Source: Aldrovandia affinis (taxonomy: Eukaryota > Chordata > Actinopteri > Notacanthiformes > Halosauridae). From it: DNA of 64,000 bases. The DNA lies in contig JAINUG010000011.1 in the NCBI GenBank assembly GCA_029706075.1, positions 6,020,001 to 6,084,000 on the forward strand. Reading direction: 5' to 3'. Below the pieces are notes generated by a model, which was not told the DNA's origin, ran no database searches, and worked only from the letters and a program-made list of their open reading frames with translations. Made by a program: the position numbers and the translations under genes. This document shows positions 39,892 to 52,200 of the stretch, piece by piece (position 1 is the stretch's first letter; the number at the start of each line of letters is the position of its first letter).

Positions 39892-39899
39892 TATTTACA
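39892..39899 (-). promoter_or_regulatory. Pumilio response element in probable mef2c 3' UTR
   Basis: The sense strand reads TGTAAATA, a perfect match to the PUM1/2 consensus UGUANAUA. It sits in the complex part of the 3' UTR, about 650 nt after the stop. A single motif, so only suggestive. Confidence 0.35.
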
Positions 39900-40367
39900 T
39901 AAATATGTTGAACCTGCAACCTGACATTATCTATTGTAACACATTTCGCAAGGGAGTACTGCAAAGAGGGGAAGGTAGCAATCCGACGCTAATCTGTACA
40001 CGTGTATTAGTTGTACAACTCAAGTGCTACGCTGTAAAACTCAGCAATGTATGTTTTTTTATTTATATCATTATTTATTCGTTTAATTACGTTATGTCAC
40101 TGAGGCAAGTTGTAAGTACTTTTACAAAACAGAGTACCTGACTTTTTTTGTTTATTTCTTTATATATATATATATGTATACACACATATACATACATATG
40201 TGTATATACATGTATGTATATATGTTTTTTTAAATCCACACACAGCACAAGTAATGCATAGTTCCCCACCCCCGCCCCCACCCTGACATGATCCACCCCA
40301 TCCTCTCCATAATCCTTCCCACCTCACCCACCCCTCCCACTTTAATATGTATAGCACACACACTCTG

Positions 40368-40540
40368 CAAAAAAAAAAAAAAAAAAAAAAAAAGTTAAAG
40401 TTAAATTTTAAAAAGGGGGCGCCCCTCCCGGGCGAGCGAGCCGGGGGAGAGAGAGGGAACGGGATGGGCGGGCGGGCGGGCGAGCGAGAGCCGTGCACAT
40501 GCAACGGCCGCGGGGGGGTGGGGGTAGGTGGGGGGGGGTC
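40368..40540. repeat. Poly(A) run and G-rich low-complexity block just after the mef2c stop
   Basis: An A-run of about 24 is followed by GC-rich DNA including GGGCGGGCGGGCGGG (40466-40480) and G7-G9 runs (40511-40539). The G-rich strand is the mef2c template strand. Confidence 0.9.
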
Positions 40541-40542
40541 TA

Positions 40543-40876
40543 TCATGTGGCCCAGCCCTCGGACAGGCGCACGCGTTTGATGGACGGGCTCTCTCGCTCA
40601 TCCAGGGAGGGCCGCACCATTCCCAGGGGTGAGTGGAAATCGTTCCTGTGCTCCTCGCGGTCGCTGCCGTCGTGCGAGCTGCCGCAGCTGCTGAGGCTGT
40701 CAACGGGCGAGCGGCCAGAGTCCTGGCGCGACGGGGCCTGCTGGGGCGGGTAGCCCGCCGGGGTGCTGCTGGTGCGATCTCTAGGAGGAGAAACAGGTTC
40801 TGACTTGATGTGCAGGCTTTGAGCAGTAGGCAGGGAGAGATTTGAACTCTGACATAAGTGAGTGCTAGTGCAATTT
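40543..40876 (-). CDS. mef2c: mef2c last coding exon with gamma segment, nuclear localisation signal and stop
   Basis: The final coding exon is entered in phase 2 and ends at TGA (40543-40545). The first 96 nt (40781-40876) encode the 32-residue gamma segment [16 protein letters not shown]...SEPVSPPR. The rest reads [14 protein letters not shown]... and ends [18 protein letters not shown], the conserved MEF2C C-terminus with its basic nuclear localisation signal. The gamma segment contains IKSEPVSP, a phosphorylation-dependent sumoylation motif that represses activity in mammals. An internal acceptor CTCCTCCTAG at 40781 allows the gamma-minus form without a frame change. The upstream acceptor is TTTCCTCCTACAG. 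The 3' part of the exon is strongly GC-rich. Confidence 0.97.
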
Positions 40877-41084
40877 CTGTAGGAGGAAAGGAAACGTGGT
40901 TACAGAATGAGGAAAGACATCCACACTCATACACACACACGCACACTCCCAATCAAACACACATACACACAGACACACACAAGCACACACACTCTCAAGC
41001 CCACACACACGCTCTCACACACACACAGATACACAAACACACACTCTCAAGCACAAACACACACTCTCATGCCACACACACACA

Positions 41085-41118
<34 letters not shown>

Positions 41119-42432
41119 TGCAATCACACAGATCAACAGTTATGTACAATGCAGTTACACATTAAACAGAACTGTGCCCTTCTGGTCTACTGAAGGTCAG
41201 AACAGTGCCATTGTTTAAGTCAGGATTTCTTCTTCAGGAAGTTCATTTTGTGGTCTCTGTGTGTTTACATGAAGCCAGACATGTGCTGGCTTGTTTCAAT
41301 AATCAAAAGTGATTCTGAAATCCATAAAAAGTCATTTTGTAACGGATCTTCAATGCCATTTTCTGGCCCTACTCATTTGTGCCAGCAGTAATTTTCAAAC
41401 CAAAGATTTTCAAATAGGCAAACACCAGATAGGTAACAGATGCCTACAGTGGGGATAACCTTCCAGAACAAATTTGTGGTGGTGATTCACAGCCCTTAAT
41501 AACAGTTTTACTGGACACACACAGGCAGCAGTGTAGTATAATGGTTAGAGAACTGGGCTTGTAATGGAAAGGTTGCAGGTTTGATTCCCAGGTGGGGCAC
41601 TACTATTGTGCCCTTGAGCAAAGTACTTAACCTGAATTGCTTCAGTAAATATCCAGCTGTATGAATGGATTGTATGTAAACTCTGTAAGTCGCTCTGGAT
41701 AAGAGCGTCTGCTAAATGCGTGTAACGTAATGACACTGTATGCCATTACTGCACAGTGGCCTGGGGCTAAATTATGGCCTGCACACTTTGGACTAATCTG
41801 AATCAGGTGTTGTTGCACCCAATGGCCCTAATCAATTTGACCGCCGGTTTAACTACAGTCATCTTCTGGTTAATCACCATCTTGTCCCTGGACCTTGGAG
41901 GGGATTCCTTTAGTTTCAACACAATGTAGACACCATGTCTATTCAGCTGTCTAGATATTGCGTTTGAAAGGGCAAGGGGCTTTAAAATGGGCACCACGGG
42001 ACTGTGAAAGTTGAAGTGACCACACAATGAGCCTGAGAGGTAATCACTGAGAAATGTGCTCAAATGAAGGCACGTTCTTCATTTAATATTAACACCAAAG
42101 TCCTGACAGTAACGTGCTCTTGTATATACAGCTCACTCATTGCATCATGTCTGTGTGAGCATGTTTGTGCATGTGTGTATAAGTCTGTATTCGTGCATAC
42201 ATGTACAGGTAACTGCAAACATATAGGCAACACTTATGAAATTGAGGAATAAATGAGGAATCCTTTAAAGGGGTGCAGTACTCCAAGTCGCATCGGGGAT
42301 GTGGCCTGTACTGGCGGATAGGCCCGGCCCTCCCTTGTCCATTGTGCGTTTATGTGTGTACACATCAATGTGTGTTCAGTATGTGTGTGTGTGTGTGTGT
42401 GTGTGTATGCATGTGTGGGTACATATCAGTGT

Positions 42433-42474
<42 letters not shown>

Positions 42475-43147
42475 TGTGTGTGTGTGGGGGTACTCACCCT
42501 AACTGGCTGAGGGCAGAGTGCTGCATGTTCTGCAGATGTTGCTGCTGCCAGCCGGTCATGGAGCCCAGGTGCAGGGAGTTAGAGCTGTTGAAGCCAGACA
42601 GGGAGGATAGGTCTGCACTGCTGAGGGAGTACTCTGCACAGGGAACAACACACTGCTGTCACTACACACTCCTCATATCAACACACTGCCTTCACTACAC
42701 ACTACTCATATCAACACACCCCTGTCACTACACACTCCTCATATCAACACACTGCAGTCACTATACACTCCTCATATCAACCTGTGAATTCATATGTCCA
42801 GGTGAGGCCCAGTCCAGCATTTAAACTTTATCTTTGTTAATGTGCAGTTTGCCCTGGTTAAGGAAATAAATAACATAATATCACAAAGAGTACAAAAAGG
42901 ATGTATTTTCCCTGAAGTTATATGACCCAACAGCGCCATCTTCTGCTAGCCGAGTGTCATTACAGAAGATTCCGAATCTGGTACATGATAATGAATCATT
43001 TGAATTGTCACTTCCATTTCCTGTGATTCCGATGGTCTTGGGGCAGGGTCTCAAAGTAAATTAAAAATGTAATTAATTAATGAATTAAACTGAGCAAATT
43101 AACTAAAGAGAAGGGTGTTCTGTATGATGCAATGGACAGTAATGGAC

Positions 43148-43198
<51 letters not shown>

Positions 43199-44918
43199 CA
43201 TTTAAAAATAAAAGTAAGCCCCCACTACACACCAATCCATCATAACTCATGTTTCATCACTGGCAAAAGATAACCTTCATGTCCTGGATCTGCTTTGATC
43301 TAGGTCTTAGTGAACACACACTATGTTCATTCAGTCTACAAAGTCATGTGCAGTGATCTACTGATGGATGATGGCTTGCAGTTGAAGAGGGCCACTGTGT
43401 TCTCTTGTAAACAGTGAGGAGAGCCTGTGAGTTTCCTGGGGCCAGAGATACCTACCAGTACCGTATGTGGTAGAAATAGCTGACGGGTATCCACCCATTC
43501 CTTGCCCTGGCAGAGTGGGTGTTGCTACAGAAACCACAGGGGTGGCCAAAGACTGAGCAGACTGTGAGTTGTTTATTCTCTGGTTCTGTAGTAAAAAAAA
43601 CAAAAAAACAAAGAACATATGTGTACAAAAATGAATTAGACATTAAAAACATGTCTATATGAATCTATAGGATGTATACATCTTGAAATGAATCGTTTAA
43701 CATGCAGCCCCCCTTGAACTCTGCCAGCCCTATCATTTACAACCCCCTTTCTGAGGACCAGCAGTCGCTATAGTAACCCGTGCATCACGGTCTCCTTGGC
43801 AACAGGCTCAGTAACAAGGGAAATGGGTCTTTCATTGTGGCAGGAGCCAGGCGCGGTGGTAGTTTGAAGAAACATAAATGTCTTCGTTTTGTTTTCTTGC
43901 AATTTTCTTTTCTGATTTTGAACAAATAATTAAATAAATCAATAAATGTGGTGTACTACTGTACTGCTACTGTAAATCAGAAACGCAAGAGGGAGAAAAA
44001 TAAATGCAACATTCACAAAGGACAGATGAAACCCCTGTGCATTTACCCAGACACGCCACTAGGGGTCTCCCTTTGTTCTGTCAAAAGTGTTGCGTTCATC
44101 AAATGTGAACCACATGCAGCTAATCACGAGCCTCCAATTCGGCCCATTGTTGTAAAAGTACAGTTAGTGTTGATTCAGTCCCTCTTTCAAACTATTTTTT
44201 CCTTAACTGATCTCTCTGGACATCTAATTGAGGATTTTACTATTTGTTCTCTTTGTCCTTCAACTTGTCTAGCCAGCGACAGTCCCACTTACCAATAGTA
44301 GATCAACATCCTCAGACTGATGGCATTAAAGAGGAGGGGGGGTAATAAATTCAAATTAGTGTCATTGGTGCTGAGGGGTGTGGATGGGCGTGGCTCTACA
44401 GATGGGATGTTTCTGAGTGAGAGACTATACCAGGGGACTGACTAGGAGGGCATGTGGATGCAATGACCACTACAATGTGCAGAAATGTTGCCTCTACTTC
44501 TAAGGACTAGAACCACTCAGTCTAACTGCGTGTAAATGGCATGACTACGGACGGAAGCTGGCATGAAGACAAAGAGGAGACGGTAGAGGGGGAAAAAGGA
44601 AAAAGACGATTTCGATCAAACGAAAAGCTCCCAGCGAGTGGAGGGAAGACAGCTAGTGAAGACAGAGAGAAAGAGGAGGGAGGGGGTGAAAGGAGTGTGG
44701 AGAGAGAGAGAGAAAGAGGGAGAGGGGGATGAAGGTGTGTGAGGCGTGTGAAGAGAGAGAAAGACAGAGAGAATGAAGGTGTGTGGAGAGAGAGTGGGAG
44801 GGTGATGAAGGAGTGTGGGAAGAGAGAGGGATGGGGATGAAGGAGTGTGGAGAGAGAGAAAGAGAGAGGGGGATGAAGGAGTGTAAAGAGAAAGCGAGAG
44901 AAAATGAAGGGACTGTTG

Positions 44919-44955
<37 letters not shown>

Positions 44956-46229
44956 TGAAGGAGTGTGGATAGAGAGAAAACAAAAAGTGTGGAGAGAGAG
45001 AGGGGGATGAAGGTATTTGAAGAAAGAAAGAGAGAGAGAATGAAAGTGTGTGGAGAGAAAGAGGGAGGGAGGGCAACGAATGTGTGTGGAGAGAGTGAGG
45101 GGGGGACTCACGATGGAGGGCATGGTGTTCTTGGCACCAGGCGGGATCAGCACCCGTAGGTCAGGTTTGCGATTGCTCATGCCCAGGTTCATGGGTGGGG
45201 GAGACTTGGCCTGCAGGTTTTTGTTCATGTTTCCCGGAGAGCCCAGCAGCCCGGGAGAGTTGCGGTGGTTTCCATACCCGTTTCCTGGAGAGGAGAGAGT
45301 GAGAGAGAGAGTGGGGGGGTCATTCCCTGCTGTACAGAGCTTTTACACCGCATTTACATCACTAATGCACAAAACTACCTTGCCACTTTCCCACTGCCTT
45401 ACCTGTAAGTGTGTCCCTCTGTATGTGTATGTATGTGTATATGTATGCGTGTTTTTATGCATGTGCGTGTGAGTGTGTGTGTGTGTGTGTGTGTAAACCA
45501 ACCACACTATCGTATCCCCTTCCTGTATAGGGGGAGAATACCACTGCCTGACCTTGATGACCTCTCCTAATGACACATATAATGACACCACACTACGGTA
45601 CTTGCCCAATACAAATCCCCGATGGCAAACAAAACATCATACTTGATGATGAACAGAGTAGAAGATGTTAATCATTCCTAAAAACAAACAGAGCTCTCCT
45701 GAGACAAGAAAGCAAGGTGTGGGATTTCAGAAAGTGCACTTTGTTTACGGATATACCCCTGAATCCACAGTTCAGCAAACATTTTCAGCAGGAATCATTT
45801 ATGCAGCACAAATGATCACATTCTAAACACACAAAAATAACAACATGGCTGTGTTTTTCTGCACATGTATTTTCTGTTTCTCTTCAGGTTAACAGCAAAA
45901 ATGCCTCAATGTTAGAGAGCGGGTTAAAAAGTTATCTCAGTGCTGTGGTGAGGCAGTGCAGAATGCCTATATCCACATCAATGAATGAAGAATTTAGCAA
46001 ACTAACAAACTACAGACACATCAGTATTAGCCTTTTTTTTCTTCCCCTCTCCACGCAAAGAGGAAGCAGAAGCTGCAACATGCATGTGGTGTGGTCTGAT
46101 ACGACCAGCGTCGCCCCCAGTGAAACTCCTCGGGCCGTATCGCGCTCCATCAGCTATCTTTAGAGGAGTCAAATGATCACTCGAGACCCGGAGAGGAGTC
46201 TCACTTGTTTCCCCTGCGGTTTGTGGGTG

Positions 46230-46260
<31 letters not shown>

Positions 46261-49200
46261 TGTGGGGCGGGGGGCAGGTGTTTAGCAAATAGAGACACAG
46301 TTTGTTCCGCTTCAGTCCAAATATGATTTTTTGCCGACTGCAGTCTGCCTTCAGTCTCCCAGAGACTTTGAGCATAAATAAGAACGTACACCGCCGTTAC
46401 AATAAGTGACAATCATTGAGACTAAATATTTAAGACTTCCGTTTGCGCTGTCTAGGCAGTAGCACAAAGCGTGGCTATAGGAACCAGTAGGTGATATTTC
46501 CCCGACATCCAGACGGTAATATCTGTAAATGTTAAACGAAGGCATTTTAAACCATGGTCGCAGAGGCCGTCGTTTTGACGTAAAGGATAAACATGTGTGC
46601 GCGTTGTTTGCGGGTCACTTCTACAGAGCAATTGCGTTAAATCGCAGGAAAGATGCAGTGTTTTCCTCCTCAGAGATCTTGCATCCTACGTTTTCCGAGG
46701 AGCCAAATCCCTCTGCTTTCTGTGGGTAAAATGCAAAGCACCATACTGCCCTTCCCACTTGAAAGACGGGCTGGAATTATACGTTAGACTTAAATGATCA
46801 CATGCTCTGGCAGAATGAGTCACAGATGGCTTCTCCCTCCGTGATTTCGCTGGCGAACTTTGAGAAATGTTAAAGGCCCCCGGTTTTTGTTTTTGAAGTG
46901 AAAGTCTTGACGCCAACAATTTGCACAGTCAAAAGACTGTAAGGGACTGCCAGCCGCATTGGCACTGAGGCTTCACGAAGGCGGTGCTCATATATGTGCA
47001 AACCTTTTGTGTTGAAGCACTTCCTGGTGTCAGCGTGCAGAATGGATGAGCAGCTGCATAAGGAGTGCCCTGAAGTGCCGTCCTGGCCATCGTACACTCA
47101 GTGAGGACTTCCTTCACAAATGTGTATATGTACGCTATTATATAGGCCTGTGTAAAGTTCAGGATTCAGTGCAAATTTGTCTTGACTTTTGATAAATACA
47201 TTTTTGACTTTTGTTTGGCGAGTTCAGAAATTACCCAAAGTAACTTGGCAGACTATGTTTGTCAAGTAACACTTGAATACATTTTTTTTAAAATTAAAAT
47301 GGAAATTATTCAAATTAAATTTAAAAAAATTGATACAAATTTTATTTCATTGTATTTTTTTTTGTTTCAGATTTTCTTCAGTTTTTCTCCCAATTTGGTA
47401 GCCAATTATATCCTCTCTCTGTTTCTTTCAATTTACCCTCCTTCATGAGCCCAACACTTTCCAACACCTGTCCTGGAAAGACAGTTTTTCCCTCCCCCCT
47501 CCCTCTGGGGCGGTCAGCCAATCGCCACCCTGGGCAGGGCTCTCGGCCAGAGCCGGGCTGGTACAGCCAGGTTTGAACCGCGATTGCAGTGGGCAACTTG
47601 TATTCCACCCGAGCCCCTAAAGTCAAAAGTAAAGGAAAAAATGTGATCGAATTTTGTCCTAAGAGTGTATAGATTCTCAAGTTTAAGGTCTAGTGTCCTC
47701 AGAACTCAAAAATAAATGCCTTGGACAACATGGTCGCCTAAAAGCTTTGAGACTCACTCCCAGCCACGGCCCCCACTGCATTTAACACCTGGAGGTCCGT
47801 AACAGCAGAGTGCAGCATGCTGTGCTGCCAAATTACAGTGCTGGAGTGGAATCTAACAGCTTCACTTAAAGGCGGCTCTGGGCCACATTTCTCTCAGCTT
47901 GACATTTCCGAGGCCTTTAGACAGCCTTGGTCCACTTCCCTATCTTTTCGCCAGCAAACGTTTGTGAAAACCGAAGGAACAACGTTTCTCTTCTAACCAC
48001 ATTCAGTTCTGGCTGCCTGCTCACCTTTCTGCCTCCGGTAGCCATGGAAATATACTGTGGTCTGCTCTTTTTAATGGTGCACTTAATTGTCGGACGTGTC
48101 TTGAGTGTCTTTAAGACAAGGCACCATGCACACGCCACTTGCACACTGAATCTCTACCTCGTATTGTGAAAAAGAACCACAAAGGTCAAGCGTTTAGCCT
48201 TCACACTATGCCTTTGCCATTCCAATAATAACGAGAAGCACTTGTCAAGCTGCTACTGTAGTTGCATCGGTTTAAACTTGCGTCTGTCCTCTACTGAAAT
48301 TTTCAATGCCATGAAAACTAATTGTAAAGCTGTTCACAGCTGCATTAAACACATTAAACACTTTGTAGAGTAATGTGCCAGCATGCAAACATTGAAGCCT
48401 CGATGAAATCTAAAAAATACGATCAGTCTGTTTCCTTACGGTCAAATTGTTTCCCATTCTTAATTACTTAAAAAGTAAGCTACGTAACCTACCTTTGACT
48501 ATGCAAGCAACTAAATACTGTATACATGTTTCATTACAGAGCATGCTTAATAAATTAAAGATATGGTGGTGTCTGTGCGTGACATGTGACTTGCTTCGGA
48601 AGGCACCTTCTGTCTCTGTCAGTCTGCTGTGTATACGGTAGCTGTAAGAAGGATGCACTCAGTTCGAATTGGGGAAGTAGGTATATTGAGGTTATCGAGA
48701 TAAGATTTGTCTGCTGTTTTTAGAAAACACAAAGATCTGTTAATTTGATAAACAAAATGCTATTTTTGGACAACAAAAACATTGTCAGTTCACCGAGGAA
48801 ACGCCTATAGTGTACTCTGCACGTCTGCAAGATCAAGGTTGAAGAATGCGATGACAAGAAGAACACACTCGGTACAGTGCTGCTGTCTATTGCCTCTCCT
48901 CGTCCGCTTGAGCTGTGTGGTTAGAAAGCGTGCAGGTTGCTGTACGATTTCGGATTTCTTCTTGTGGTCTAACGGACTATTCAATCCCATTCTCCCATGC
49001 GCACAAAATTTCCGTTGAGGGTTGTTGATCTTTAAATGCGACCAACTGAAGAACAAAATTAAATGCTGATAAAATGTAATTTTTTTATTCATGAGAAACA
49101 TGACATCTGGGCTGAGAACACACAGATGAGGTTTGTGTTTTTGCATTAGGGACGACGGCCCAATGTCTGGCTGAGCCAGGAGATGTCTTGTCTTGTAACA

Positions 49201-52200
49201 ATAGTGTCTCTGGCCCGTTCAGGCAGGGCCCTACGTCTCATCCGCCAGTTTGTCGAGCATTTTGTGACATGCTTGTGTTCCCGCGGCCAGCGTTTGTTCG
49301 GAACTTCGGGTCCGTCAAGTCATCAATACAGAGATCGTTGATGAAGTGGGTTCTGCGTGGCTCAGTGGGTAGAGCACGGCGCTCTGACAATGACCTTAGG
49401 TTTGGGGACACATCCCCCAATATTCAGATATGCTCAAAATGTCCCCCAATATATAGCCTAGCTGATTTTTTTTTTTTTAAATGTCCCCCCCAATGTTGAC
49501 TCCATGGTTACGGCCTTGACGGCGCTGACAATGCTTAGGTTGTGGGTTCGTTTCCCACTAGGACCACATATACTGAAAAATGTATGCATTCGCTACTGTA
49601 AGTCGCTTTGGGTAAAACCATCTGCTAAATGGCATAGGTTATGATTCGGTATTTCAAATTTACCAATAACGCTTTCTTGGAATAATTTTATTCTGAATTA
49701 AATAAGGCTGAGAAAAGGCCACTCAAATGTAGCAAAGGTGTTTCGCCTTTTATTACAGAATTAAAATGAGGTGAGGAGCAGCTTATCCCTGTATTTATTT
49801 TAGGATGGGGGGAATCAAGAGCTGCCATTTGTGTGTAATGGTAAAACACAGCACTCGGATGTAATTCAGGCTTAATCGAACGAAAACATGACAGCAGCTG
49901 GCTGAAATTACCCACAGACTACGGAGATCAGAATAGCGCTGATAACGACATAAGTGTACTAATGGTAATTTGAGGTACAAGCTGTGACCGCGGAGCCATT
50001 CCTGGAGCCCTGGAGGAGCCCGTCTCTGAGACTCTGACAGACGCACGGCCTCGAGATCAAAAGCTGCCGAAAAAAAGGCCCAGCAGGTGCCATGACGTTA
50101 AGTGCCGATTTCGGGTGCCGAGGGTTCATTACTACGATTAACCTGACAGGAAGCTCTCCGAGAGGGCGTGCCCGACGGAAGGGTCCCGACAGGAAGTGAC
50201 TGCGGGACATTCCTGCAGCTGGTTCCTGACTGGGGGGTCGCTGGTTTGGTGAACTTGAGCAGCAGTCTGACCGTATGGATGAGGGGATGGTTCTCCAGGG
50301 GTCGGGGTTGGATGACCGTAAAGAATCAGCGGTCACAGTGACCACAAAGCCCCATGTACATTCAATGACATTGTATTTAGATGCTGTGATGCAATACAAT
50401 TTAAAAATCATCAAGGCCAGTACTATGAGAAAATGAAACCCAGGAAAACAGTGTGGTTGGGCATCCTCAGGAGGCCTACTGATATGGGGGTTCACTTCCT
50501 CAGAAGGCCTACTGACATTGGGGGTTCACTCCCTCAGAAGGCCTACTGAAATGGCTAAACACTAAACACTTCCCTTGGTGCTCATTCTGACATATTTTTT
50601 ATACAAATAATTACATTTAAGCTCATATTCACACATAGCCATTTATCCAGAAAATGCAATCATGTGTTCAAACGTTTAAAAAAAAAGATTTATTTATATA
50701 TTTATTGTTTCATTCCCAGGAGCCATATCAACTACGTTATAATTACCTACATGCTTGTCTTTGAAACGACAGTAGGGCTGGGTCGATGGTCCCAGCAGGT
50801 ATTTTGTGGAGATTTTTTGGGGGATACCAGCCCAGTATCTAACACAGACAGGCTGGGCTGCCACTGCTGCTACACTCAACCGCACGGCCAGTCTGACCAG
50901 AGGGCGCTACCCCCGCCAACCCCCCCTCGCCCATAAACCCCAAGAACAAAACAACACAAAAACCTCTACATATGGCCCTTCCAAAGGTCTTATTTAAGCT
51001 CCTGGCAGAAGAGCCATGTTATAGTTTGGGTGGCTGGAGAGGGATTACTCATGGAGGATATATTTACGAAATGTAACTGGCTGCACATGACTGGGGAAGA
51101 TATAAAAATAAAAAAGAATCCTGTTGCTCGGAAACAGGGTGCGTGACTCCATCGCCCTGGTGTGTGAGATCTCTGGGTCAGACCAGGCCAGGCCTCAATG
51201 TTTCAGGGTGAGTCACCTGTCGCACATCAATAAAACCATCACTTCGCGGGGCCTGTGGGGGTGTCCAGAACTTAAAATCACAACCACCAGTATGGCGGGT
51301 CTGGACAGGTCACACCCCCACAAATGCTGTTTGCCGCGTAGAGAAGAGCGTCTGAATCACACAACCTGGAGCATTGCCACTACTTATCAAACGGTTGAAA
51401 GTGAAGGTTTGGATTTGCAGACATTCAGACAATTTTGGCCAAGGCACAGGTGCAGATAACACCATGCACAGACAAAGATGGCGGTCGAAGACAGCATGTT
51501 ATTGTCACTGTCAGGCGTTGTGCTCCTCTGAGTCTACGGACTGGAAGAAAGAGAGCACATTTCAATGATCTGTGGGTGATAATTAAGTTCCTATCTCTCT
51601 CTCACTCGCTTTCTGTTGAACGCTGAGCGGAGACACTCAACAGACGATTCCCGCAGTGGGAATCGAGCACTCGGTGAAAAAACACCGGAGCGGTCTTCAC
51701 CAAAAGCAGCCATTGGGTCTCTTTCTCTGTGGCTCATTATGAACAGCTTGAATGGAATTTGCAAAGTCCCTCATGACTCCGCGTCTTGTTTTGGCGAGGC
51801 GCAGCGAAAGCGGGTGAAAACACAGGCCGTCTGTTTCGCCGACCGTGGCGGCACAAAGGCCGCATTTCAGGCGCGCTCCCCGGCATCTTCCCAGAAGACC
51901 ACATGGCACAACAATTGTCACCGTTGTCCTGCGGTGGCAGTGACCAGACAGCGGGACCTTCGGCTGACCCCCGCAAGGGCCAGGGGTGGCCAGAGGGCAG
52001 ACAGGACAACCCAGCTGTGGCAGGATGCCCCACCAGCCCCGAACCCCGCCCCCACCCTGCTGCCAGGCCACACTCGCGACTCAACACTCGAGACTCTACT
52101 CGAATCTACACGTCGACCGCAAATGAACTCTCTCAAACAGATAGGGTCGCACAGCAAACTGACCAAGTGCCACACCCAGGTCTGCGGTGTGACGAGGTTT

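Larger units (their letters stand above)
37300..40542 (-). other. mef2c: Probable mef2c 3' UTR
   Basis: About 3.2 kb follows the stop codon. No coding potential is seen. MEF2C mRNAs in other vertebrates have multi-kilobase 3' UTRs, so a long UTR is expected. Sense-strand AATAAA signals occur at 40151-40156, 37561-37566, 37475-37480, 37332-37337 and 37311-37316. The extent is an inference. The block 39480-39960 is complex sequence of the kind seen in conserved UTRs and contains a Pumilio site. The proximal part has A/T homopolymers, a (TA)/(CA) repeat near 40160-40215 and G/C-rich low-complexity sequence. Confidence 0.5.

Noticed and set aside
40401..40952. 183-codon minus-strand frame across the mef2c last exon
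   Set aside because: It is out of frame with MEF2C. The true frame gives GNCTSTHL...GWAT and the other is alanine/arginine-rich because of GC bias.
44522..45228. Long minus-strand frames rich in Ser/Leu/Pro/His
   Set aside because: They are translations of the GA/CT minisatellite. Only the part at 45112-45228 overlaps the real mef2c exon.
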